From NCBI GenBank assembly GCA_029215795.1, contig JARDYH010000002.1, positions 44,128,001 to 44,192,000 on the forward strand: a stretch of 64,000 bases of DNA, written 5' to 3'. The position numbers and the translations under genes are program-made. The notes below the pieces were generated by a model that saw nothing but the letters and a program-made list of their open reading frames with translations, made no database searches and was not told where the DNA came from. This DNA is from Anniella stebbinsi (taxonomy: Eukaryota; Chordata; Lepidosauria; Squamata; Anniellidae). Positions 23,223 through 31,750 of this stretch are shown here, in pieces; the first letter of the stretch is position 1; every line of letters starts with the position of its first letter.

Positions 23223-24392
23223 TTCCAGAGTCTCCTCTCTGCAACTACTGTTTTTAAACATAGCCCATTGTTATTATTTTTAGAAACCAACAAACTGAAC
23301 AATGCCTTAGCTTATTCTAAGAATACAAAGCAAGCAACTTTGCAGAGTTAGTGCCCTTATAAATCAGAAAGAAAATAAACATTCCAATTCATAGAGCTAT
23401 TAAAGCCAAGCACTTAGATTTGAGAGGCTGTTGTTCCTCCAAACTCTATAAAATGTTTACATTAGCACACATTAGTTTATGATGTCAACATATTATCATA
23501 CACTGTGATGTGCTGCCAGTGGCTGATTACCTCAACCTAAGCTGCTTGGAGCTGGCACAGAATGCTTTAAGACTCGGTTGTAAATGAGTTTTATCTTTTG
23601 CTCTGAATATTTTAGCTATTCTCTGAAGAAGGTCATTCTTCTTTTGGTAATTGTTTTCAGATAATTACTTGGATATTCATGGTAGTTTCTCGAGCTTCAC
23701 TTACACTTTGCAGAACTTCAAGGTTTTACAATGAAAGCAAATATTTTGTACACTCCACATCCTCAGTTAGGCCTCCATCATATGATTTACTGCACTCTCA
23801 CCGTGCCTGGTGTGTAGATTTGCAGCATAGAACTCACATGACTCCATGCCTGTCCTGCTGATACCCCGCCTCTTCCCCAACCTTTCCTGGAACACTAAAA
23901 GTCTGGATTATTTTCACTAAATGCATTAAATCCTCGTAAACCTCCATATAGTTTTAAAGGAACAGGGACTTGAATGGATTGCATCAGGTCCTGGCAGGGA
24001 AAAGCAATCTCTCCCAGCAGCCGGCTCCAAGCCTCCATATAAAACCCAAACCTTGCATCCCAGGCTCCAGAGCATTTTTTAAAATCATACAATGTCTGAA
24101 TCTCTGCAGAGGCAGGATTGTACATCTGCAGTGCCCCCAAAGAGCCAGGCTAAATGTTCGTTCCATTTTTGCCTGGGAAGAAGGTAGTCTGGTTGAAGTA
24201 CTCATCTGCCAGGACCTGACTAGAGGGAGAATGAGAAGGAGAGGGGTGGAATGGAGTGAAAGAGCAGCTATTCAGGTGAAAGGGATCATAAGCTTGACGC
24301 GTTTGCCTCAGAGTTAAAAAAATGGAGGCAAACCAGGTGGGGAGGGATTAGGTGTGATGGAGGTCTAAATAAACAAAACTAAAAAGTGGACT

Positions 24393-24480
24393 TACAGTGC
24401 AATTCTAAGCATCTTTCCTCAGGCGTAAGTCCCACTGAGTTCAATAGGACTTAGCAAGTGTGCTTAGGATAGCAGCCTCA
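24393..24480. repeat. Foldback repeat, 'GCAATTCTAAGC' family
   Basis: ACAGTGCAATTCTAAGC on the left and GCTTAGGATAGCAGCCTC on the right are inverse, enclosing AAGTCCCACTGAGTTCAATA. Same family as 17530-17630. Confidence 0.6.
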
Positions 24481-24849
24481 GTTAGCTATGTTGTCTGATG
24501 AGCCAGTCAAGACTAGGGCTTTTGAATAAATGGTTTTCAATGTACACTTTGAATAAATGTACATTTGGAACAATATCCTATTTGACACTACTGCTAAAGT
24601 AAATTATGTTGCACCAGCGTAAGTGAGCTTTAGTACATTGCCAATGGCATTTGAAATGTGATAGGTTTCTCCAGAAACCGTGTTGCACGAATAAACACTA
24701 TTGGCATTGAGCTAGAGGCCGCTTATGCTAATGTAATGTAATTTATATTGGCGTTAGCATTGAATAGGATACTGCCTTGGTACTTTGATTGATTTTGTTG
24801 GAAGTGTATGCCTAAAATAATAGCCCAAAAATACATCCACCATTAATTT

Positions 24850-24990
24850 CAGTGGTGCTGGATAATTTGTGGCTCTCCAGAGGTTGTTGGACTGCAGCTC
24901 CCATCAGCTCTAGTCAGTATAGACAATGATAAAGGATGATGGGAGTTGAAGTCCAACAACATCTGGAGTCCAACAAGTTGCCCATCCCTG
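24850..24990. repeat. Foldback repeat, 'GGACTGCAGCTCCCATCA' family
   Basis: GTTGTTGGACTGCAGCTCCC and GGGAGTTGAAGTCCAACAAC form inverted arms around about 40 bases. Same family as 20535-20685 and 25095-25200. Confidence 0.65.
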
Positions 24991-25094
24991 CCTTAGCAGA
25001 AAATGCTTCCAATCATATAGAGCAAGGCACCCAATTTTTGATGATCCTGCTAGAAAATTGGGTACCCCAACGTGTTTGAGAAGAAGGGCTTTCT

Positions 25095-25200
25095 ACCAGG
25101 CAAACATCCCCAACCTGGTGCCCCCCAGATGTTTTGGATTTCAACTCCCAGCAGCCCCAGCCACCAATGATCAGGAATAGTGGGAGTTATATTCCAAAAT
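25095..25200. repeat. Foldback repeat, 'CCCCAGATGTTTTGG' family
   Basis: CCAGATGTTTTGGATTTCAA with ACTCCCAGCAG on the left and GTGGGAGTTATATTCCAAAA on the right form diverged inverted arms. Same family as 24850-24990. Confidence 0.6.
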
Positions 25201-26019
25201 TAACACACAAGGCAATGCCACCTTGTGTATTAATTTAATTTAAATGGGGAGTTTTGCCCTAATTTGCCTTTGCTCAGAAAGGTGCATTTTAGTTGCTTTT
25301 CCATTTGGCTGAATTGTTTTTATGCATAGATCTACACAAAGAAAATAGTAATGGTTTGTGGTGGTGCAGTATAATGGTTTTATTGGACCCCATTTAATAT
25401 ACCCTGTTAAATCTCAGATGAGTAATTAAGTGATTAATGTCAATCATTTCAAATAACTACTTTACACTGTTGCACAACTTGTATTTCGCTTATGCTTCAC
25501 AAAGCTTTTAGAGTCTACCCTCATCCAATCCGGGAATTTCTCATAACTTCCAATCTATTCACTCATTCCTGCATGTGAAAACTGAAATTATCAGGTGGAG
25601 CTGATAAAATAAATGATAGGTCATTGTTTCTATCATCATTCTCATTCAGATTTTAGGCTGGATATTGCCCTGCCAAAAAGAATAAGTGTTAGACAACATA
25701 TTAATAACACTTTTACTGGTATTTTACTGGTAATTCATTGTAGCTACTTGAAAATTAGGGATGTGCACTGGATCGGACCCGATCCACGATCCGAGTCCGG
25801 TCCAGTGGGAAATCGGATAAATTATCCGATTTCCGATCCCGCAGCTGGATCGGCCGATCCAATCCGAACCGGTCCGAAAAAGCTCCGAACCGGTTCGGCG
25901 GATCGGCGGATCGGCGGATCGGCGGGCGCCCACTGGCGCACACCGCCGCTTCCATTGGCGGGCGCCAGCGGGCGCCCGCCGATGAAAGTGGACAGCGGGG
26001 GGGGGAGGAGGGGGGCACT

Positions 26020-26205
26020 TACCTTCTCGGCCCGGTGGCTCCCGTCCGGCGCCGGCGCCTACTACTACTAGCAGGCTCCGCGGCCTGCTCTAGGGTGGCG
26101 CGCCGGGTGATGTCATCACCCGGCGCGCTACTCTAGAGCAGGCCACGGAGCCTGCTGGTAGTAGTAGGCGCCGGCGCCGGCCGGGAGCCACCGGGCCGGG
26201 AAGGT
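26020..26205. repeat. Hairpin module A1
   Basis: The edges are TTACCTTCTCGGCCC and GGGCCGGGAAGGTAAGG. The arms carry GGCGCCGGCGCCTACTACT and its inverse, and GCAGGCTCCGCGGCCTGCTC. The centre CCGGGTGATGTCATCACCCGG lies at 26103-26123. It forms a stem of about 180 bases. Confidence 0.85.
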
Positions 26206-26267
26206 AAGGAGGGGGTGCGTGGAGGGGAGGAGGGGGCGCGCGGAGGGGGGAGGGGGGAGGGGGGCCC

Positions 26268-26454
26268 TTACCTGCCCGGCCCGGCGGCTCCCGTCCGGCG
26301 CCGGCGCCTACTACTCCCAGCAGGCTCCGCGGCCTGCTCTAGGGTGGCGCGCCGGGTGATGTCATCACCCGGCGCGCTACTCTAGAGCAGGCCGCGGAGC
26401 CTGCTGGAAGTAGTAGGCGCCGGCGCCGGACGGGAGCCGCCGGGCCGGGAAGGT
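26268..26454. repeat. Hairpin module A2
   Basis: Same architecture as A1, from TTACCTGCCCGGCCC to GGGCCGGGAAGGTAAG, with the TGATGTCATCA centre at 26352-26372. It is nearly identical to A1 and A3, implying recent tandem amplification or homogenisation. Confidence 0.85.
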
Positions 26455-26515
26455 AAGGAGGGGGTGCGTGGAGGGGAGGAGGGGGCGCGCGGAGGGGGGA
26501 GGGGGGAGGGGGGCC

Positions 26516-26694
26516 CTTACCTGCCCGGCCCGGCGGCTCCCGTCCGGCGCCGGCGCCTACTACTCCCAGCAGGCTCCGCGGCCTGCTCTAGGGTGGCGCG
26601 CCGGGTGATGTCATCACCCGGCGCGCTACTCGAGAGTAGGCCGCGGAGCCCGCTGGTAGTAGCCGCCGGCACCGGACGGGCCGAGAAGGTAAGC
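26516..26694. repeat. Hairpin module A3
   Basis: Same architecture, with its centre at 26601-26621. The right arm is shorter and diverged (GCCGCCGGCACCGGACGG), ending GAGAAGGTAAGC. Confidence 0.8.
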
Positions 26695-27125
26695 AGTGGC
26701 GGGGAAGGGGGCTTACCCCCCCCCGGAGCCGTCCGCTTCTATCCGCTGGCGCCCGCGGGCGCCTGCGGATGGAAGCGGGCGGCCCCAGGGGGGGTAGGGA
26801 GCACGGGGGAGGGGGTTTACCTGCCGGGGCCGTCCACAGCGGATGGCCCCGGGGGGGGAGGGAGTTAGGCCCCCCCTTACCCACCCGCCGCCATTTTTTC
26901 CTCATAGACTTGCATTGCAATGCAAGTCTATGGGGAAAAAAATGGCGGCCGATCCAAAAATGTACGATTTTTGGGTCGGGATCGGACTCGATCCGGTCCG
27001 GGGGGCCTCCGATTTTGTCCGAACCGGTCCGGGACAAAATTGGAGGTCCCGATCCGGGTCCCGATCCGATCCGGGGGGTCCGTGCACACCCCTATTGAAA
27101 ATGCTATCATAAAAAGCACCAATGT

Positions 27126-27236
27126 GTGGTAAGTGGGATGCCCCCTTTCTTGTCAACAGCTGCTTGGCCACTGTGGGAACAGAATGGTGGACTAAATGAA
27201 CCCTTGGTCTGATACAGCATGGCTCTTCTCATGTTC
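27126..27236 (+). mobile_element. CR1-like LINE 3' terminal fragment
   Basis: CTTGGCCACTGTGGGAACAG, then CTTGGTCTGATACAGCATGG and CTCATGTTC, are the inverse of the 3' end of the minus-strand copy at 5607-5700. This is a very short 5'-truncated plus-strand insertion with no coding sequence. Confidence 0.75.
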
Positions 27237-27807
27237 TTCCTGATAAATGATCCGTGCCTTCATAGAACCAATGTGATATAGAGGTTAGAATGTTGGGCTT
27301 CGACTATTAAGAACCAGGTTCATATACCTATTCAGCAATAGAACATGCTGGATGACTTAATTTTGGGGCAGTCTCTGACCTAGTTTGTACAACATGGCAT
27401 GGCTTGTCATGGATTATTTAAGCCACGATGAGCTGCAGCACTCACAGGTGCCACTTTGCATATGCAACCCCCATTCAGGAGTTGTTGCATCATGTGAACT
27501 AGTGAGCATGGATTATGCAAGGGTTAAACAACCTTCACATAAACCATAATATCTTCTAGGGTTCAAGGCAATCTATTAAGTGTAGTTCTCTAAGGTTTTC
27601 CAAGGAAATGTGGGATAAAATTGTTGTTGTAGTAGTAAATAACAACAAAATAATAACAAACCCATCAATATACTGAATTACAGCTTCTCCTAGCATGAAA
27701 TGCCATGTCAGGAAATATTTCACAGCATAACTGCTCTTTTTATAATTCATTTATTCATTTATTAGATTTGTTTCCTTCCAACCTTTGCCTCAAGGAACTC
27801 TAAGCAA
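27237..27807. other. Non-coding DNA; old TIR-like remnant and L2 3' end
   Basis: No gene is supported. 27740-27807 has the TTCATTTATTCATTTATTAG start and later CAAGGAACTCTAAGCAAC typical of a minus-strand L2-type 3' end, into which element B is inserted. Confidence 0.45.
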
Positions 27808-28215
27808 CTTTTAACTAGGGGTGTGCACGGACCCCCGGATCAGATCGGGACCCAGATCGGGACCTCCAATTTTGTCACGGACCAGTTCGGACAAAATCGG
27901 AGGCCCCTGGACCGGATCGAGTCCGATCCCGACCCAAAAATCGTAAATTTTTGGATCGGCCGCCATTTTTTCCCCCATAGACTTGCATTGCAATGCAAGT
28001 CTATGAGGAAAAAATGGTGGCGGGTGGGTGAGGGGGGGCCTAACTCCCTCCCCCCCCAGGGCCATCCGCTGTGGACGGCCCCGGCAGGTAAGCCCCCTCC
28101 CCCGCGCTCCCTCCCCCCCCTGGGGCCGTCCGCTTCCATCCGCTGGCGCCCGCGGGCGCCAGCGGATAGAAGCGGACGGCTCTGGCGGGGGGGTAAGCCC
28201 CCTTCCCTGCCACTG

Positions 28216-28398
28216 CTTACCTTCTTGGCCCGTCCGCTCCCGTCCGGCGCCGGCGGCTACTACCAGCGGGCTCCGCGGCCTACTCTCGAGTAGCGCGCCG
28301 GGTGATGACATCACCCGGCACGCCACCCTTGAGTAGGCCGCGGAGCCTGCTGGTAGTAGTCGCCGGCGCCGGACAGGAGCGGCCGGGCTGGGAAGGTA
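28216..28398. repeat. Hairpin module B1
   Basis: From CTTACCTTCTTGGCCCG to GGCTGGGAAGGTAAGG, with the centre CCGGGTGATGACATCACCCGG at 28298-28318. The core is TGATGACATCA instead of the TGATGTCATCA of element A. Confidence 0.85.
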
Positions 28399-28451
28399 AG
28401 GGCCCCCTCCCCCCCCTCCGCGCGCCCCCTCCTCCCCTCCACGCACCCCCT

Positions 28452-28636
28452 GCTTACCTTCTCGGCCCGTCCGCTCCCATCCGGGGCCGGCGGCCACTAC
28501 CAGCGGGCTCCGCGGCCTACTCTCAAGTAGCGCGCCGGGTGATGACATCACCCGGCGCGCCACCCTGGAGTAGGCCGCTGAGCCTGCTGGTAGTAGTCGC
28601 CGGCGCCAGACGGGAGCGGCCGGGCCGGGAAGGTAA
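28452..28636. repeat. Hairpin module B2
   Basis: From CTTACCTTCTCGGCCCG to GGCCGGGAAGGTAAGG, with the centre at 28535-28555. Confidence 0.85.
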
Positions 28637-28686
28637 GGGCCCCCTCCCCCCCTCCGCGCGCCCCTCCTCCCCTCCACGCACCCCCT

Positions 28687-28871
28687 GCTTACCTTCTCGG
28701 CCCGTCCGCTCCTGTCCGGCGCCGGCGGCTACTACCAGCGGGCTCTGCGGCCTGCTCTAGAGTAGCGCGCCGGGTGATGACATCACCCGGCGCGCCACCC
28801 TGGAGTAGGCCGCGGAGCCCGCTGGTAGTAGCCGCCGGCCCCGGACGGGAGCGAACGGGCCGGGAAGGTAA
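28687..28871. repeat. Hairpin module B3
   Basis: From CTTACCTTCTCGGCCCG to GGCCGGGAAGGTAAGG, with the centre at 28770-28790. Confidence 0.85.
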
Positions 28872-28923
28872 GGGCCCCCCTCCCCCCCTCCGCGCGCCCC
28901 CTCCTCCCCTCCACGCCCCCCCT

Positions 28924-29109
28924 GCTTACCTTCTCGGCCCGTCCGCTCCCGTCCGGGGCCGGCGGCTACTACCAGCGGGCTCCGCGGCCTGCTCTAGAGT
29001 AGCGCGCCGGGTGATGACATCACCCGGCGCGCCACCCTGGAGTAGGCCGCGGAGCCCGCTGGTAGTAGCCGCCGGCCCCAGACGGGAGCGAACGGGCCGG
29101 GAAGGTAAG
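28924..29109. repeat. Hairpin module B4
   Basis: From CTTACCTTCTCGGCCCG to GGCCGGGAAGGTAAGG, with the centre at 29007-29027. It is almost identical to B3, indicating recent duplication. Confidence 0.85.
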
Positions 29110-29934
29110 GGCCCCCCTCCTCCCCCCCGCTGTCCACTTTCATCGGCGGGCGCCCGCTGGCGCCCGCCAATGGAAGCGGCGGTGGGCACCAGTGGGCACC
29201 CGCCGATCCGCCGATCCGCCGAACCGGTTCGGAGCCTTTTCGGACCGGTTCGGATTGGATCGGCCGATCCAGCTGTCAGATCGGAAATCGGATAATTTAT
29301 CCGATTTCCCACTGGACCGGACTCGGATCGTGGATCGGGTCCGATCCAGTGCACATCCCTACTTTTAACCTAATAACCCTACGTTATACCAAGAGATAAT
29401 AGGTTACAGTTTGCTTCACAGGTAAATGAATATTTCCATCTGGGTTCCTCCACCCAAGCCCAACACTCAATCTGCTATTATGACACATACAACTTCATAG
29501 AACTGTTCATTAAGTTCTGGATGTGCTACCAATAGGCTATAGGTCTGAAATGAATCATTCCCCCCCACTGCCAAATTTGCCACCAATTGTTGGGAACAAA
29601 GACACATAACTGGATTTTATATTTTCAGAAATGGGGAAAATCGATCAGCCATTACATGACTGGCTCAACAGTCATAGGAATAACCTGAAACCTGCATATT
29701 TTTGTGCATATTTGGTTGATAAAGAAGATGTTGCCTAGAAATACCTTTTCTAACTAGAAAGATCTGAAACCTGCAGGACACCTAGTATAGCCCACTTAAA
29801 TCTGCACCTCCTCATTCACTCCTTCTTAAGACTTTGACAATGCAAGGACTTCATTGTGTCTATATGAAATCTGCCTCCACCCCCTCCTGGTTTGTGCAAT
29901 ATCTTGCCTAGAGATACTGAAAGTTTGTCCACGA

Positions 29935-30187
29935 TTTATTTATTTCATTTCTATACTGCCCAATAGCTTAAGTTCCCTGGGTGGTTCACAAAAATTAAAA
30001 ACATAAGTAAAGCATAAGATATAATATGAAAGCTTAAAACCACAATACAAAAGTACAACCAGAATAAAACTTAGCATCAATGCAGAGGTTTAAAATACAG
30101 AGTTAAAAGAGCAGAGTTAAAAGACTAGGATAGTAAATTGCTAAAATACTGGGGGTGGGGGAAGGTCTTCACCTGGCAACGGAAAGA
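29935..30187 (-). mobile_element. L2-type LINE 3' end, first part (split by element C)
   Basis: It starts with ATTTATTTATTTC, then CCCTGGGTGGTTCACAAAAA, an A-rich stretch and TCTTCACCTGGCAACGGAAA, in the same order as the better-preserved copy at 48091-48760. Its continuation lies at 31605-31750. Confidence 0.75.
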
Positions 30188-30195
30188 GTATAAAC

Positions 30196-31596
30196 TAGGG
30201 ATGTGCATGCCTGAAATTATCGTATCGTAATCGGAAATCCCTATATAAAAAATCTGGATCCGATTATATTGGAGGTTTATTGTATCGAATCGTATCGGAT
30301 ATCCGATATTTAATTCGGATCCCTATTTTGCCCTATAGAGTTGATTTTCGAGACAGAAATGCCTAAAAGTACTGTATTTTAAAAGTTACAGACCTGAAAC
30401 TTGGTCACAGTGCTTATGGGGTATGCCTAAGTATGTGTATTAAGTTTCAGAACAATCCCTCCACCCCTGTATTTTATATGAATTTTTAAAACATCATTTA
30501 ACTTCTGACAGCACAGAATGACAGCTCGCCACGTGCATTCAGAGCTGTCAAAAAAGGTGCATGAACTTTTAAAAAATCATATAAAATACGGGGGTGAAGG
30601 GATTGTTCTGAAATTTGGCACATATGTGTAGCAACATGTGCTAGACATGTGTGCCTAATTTCAGATCAATCCCTCCAACTCTGTATTTTATATGAATTTT
30701 TAAACATCATGCAACTTTATTGACAGCTGGTTGACCGGGCTGCCATTCAGTCAAAATACTTCTTGTCTGTTTTTTCCCCCATAGGCTTGCATTGGGGGAA
30801 ACACATGCATAACTTTTTTATTTTAAATGATAATGACATGAAACATGGGGTTTCAGAACTAGCAAGATCCAATCTGCAATGTCCAAAACGTTTCATGTCT
30901 CTATCTTTTCAAATTAAAAAGTTATAGGGGGTCCCCCAAAAGACCCCCCCCCCACACTGTTAACTTCTTCATTTTTAAAGATAAAACCTTGAAACTTGTT
31001 GGACATTGAAGATGGGTTCTGGCTAGTCATGTGTGAAAAAAATTCAGAGCAATTGCTCAAACCCTCGATTTTATATGATTTTTTTTAAAGATTGTGATAC
31101 TTTGAAAGCAGAATTGTCAGAACTAGTATGATCTAAAAAAATCATATAAAATCGAGGGTTTGAGCAATTGCTCTGAATTTTTGTTGCTACACATATGTGC
31201 CAAATTTCAGAGCAATCCCTCTACCCCTGTATTTTATATGGATTTTTTAATGATCGTGCACCTTTTTTGACAGCTCTGAATGCACGTGGTGAGCTGTCGT
31301 TCTGAGCTGTCAGAAGTTAAACGATGTTTTAAAAATTCATTTAAGATACAGGGATGGAGGGATTGTTCTGAAATTTAAGGCACGTACTTAGGCATACCCC
31401 ATAAACACTGTGACCAAGTTTCAAGTCTGTAACTTAAATGACGGTCCCATAATCCGATAAAATCCTATATTATCAGACCAAAAAATTTCAGATCCGATAA
31501 TTTCAGAGGGATTTCTATCGTATCGTTAATCAGATGTCCGATAATGTCATTATCATATCGTTATCGGACATCGGAACAATACAATACACATCCCTA
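30196..31596. mobile_element. AT-rich hAT-type non-autonomous transposon C
   Basis: The ends are TAGGGATGTGCATGCC and, on the right, ATACACATCCCTA. Perfect 8-bp direct repeats GTATAAAC (30188-30195 and 31597-31604) flank it. Subterminal blocks are rich in ATCGTATCG and TCGGATATCCGATA. The interior is an imperfect long inverted repeat: TGTTCTGAAATTTGGCACAT and GTATTTTATATGAATTTTTA segments recur in both orientations. The 1401-bp element is non-coding. It shares the terminal motif with elements A and B but not their GC-rich modules, and resembles 53495-54718 internally. Confidence 0.88.
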
Positions 31597-31604
31597 GTAT
31601 AAAC

Positions 31605-31750
31605 CTCTCTTGGGAGCTCATTCCACAGCAAGTGTACCAAGACAGAAAAGGCCCTCTTTCTGGTAGCCACCTACCTCACTTCCTTTGAAAGGGGCTCATG
31701 GAAAAGGACCCCTGAGGATTATCTTAGGGTCTGGACAGGTACATATGGGA
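31605..31750 (-). mobile_element. L2-type LINE 3' end, second part
   Basis: This continues the L2 copy interrupted by element C: GGGAGCTCATTCCACAGCAA, then AGGCCCTCTTTCTGGTAGCC, parallels GGGAGATCGTTCCACAATTG and AAGGCCCTCTCCCTTGTTGC at 48380-48440. Confidence 0.75.

Larger units (their letters stand above)
21970..25747. other. Non-coding DNA with foldback repeats
   Basis: No supported gene. It includes the 22560-22668 palindrome, a (TTA)n tract and three small foldback repeats listed separately. Open frames such as 22074-22292 and 23970-24317 show no family resemblance. Confidence 0.5.
25756..27094. mobile_element. GC-rich hAT-type non-autonomous transposon A (three hairpin modules)
   Basis: The ends are TAGGGATGTGCAC on the left and GTGCACACCCCTA on the right, flanked by perfect 8-bp direct repeats TTGAAAAT (25748-25755 and 27095-27102). 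Subterminal regions are rich in GATCGG/CCGATC repeats (25775-25925 and 26945-27085). The interior has three tandem hairpin modules with central palindromes at 26352-26372 and 249 bases either side (26103-26123, 26601-26621). A further short palindrome around CATTGCAATG lies at 26900-26935. The 1339-bp element encodes no recognisable protein; its open frames are Gly/Arg/Pro-rich artefacts of GC content. Confidence 0.9.
27816..29361. mobile_element. GC-rich hAT-type non-autonomous transposon B (four hairpin modules)
   Basis: The ends are TAGGGGTGTGCACGGACC on the left and CAGTGCACATCCCTA on the right, flanked by perfect 8-bp direct repeats CTTTTAAC (27808-27815 and 29362-29369). It is the same family as element A in inverted orientation: its left end matches A's right end. 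It has four tandem hairpin modules, with centres at 28298-28318, 28535-28555, 28770-28790 and 29007-29027 (spacing 235-237). Length is 1546 bp. The 288-residue open frame on the minus strand (28677-27811) follows the tandem modules and repeats itself, and is not a gene. Confidence 0.9.

Noticed and set aside
27811..28677. 288-residue open frame across hAT element B
   Set aside because: It runs over tandem hairpin modules and repeats the same Gly/Pro/Ala blocks; no stop only because of GC content. Similar frames occur in A and D.
25756..29361. Ribosomal or satellite DNA
   Set aside because: Target duplications and TIRs show discrete transposon insertions; no rRNA sequence seen.
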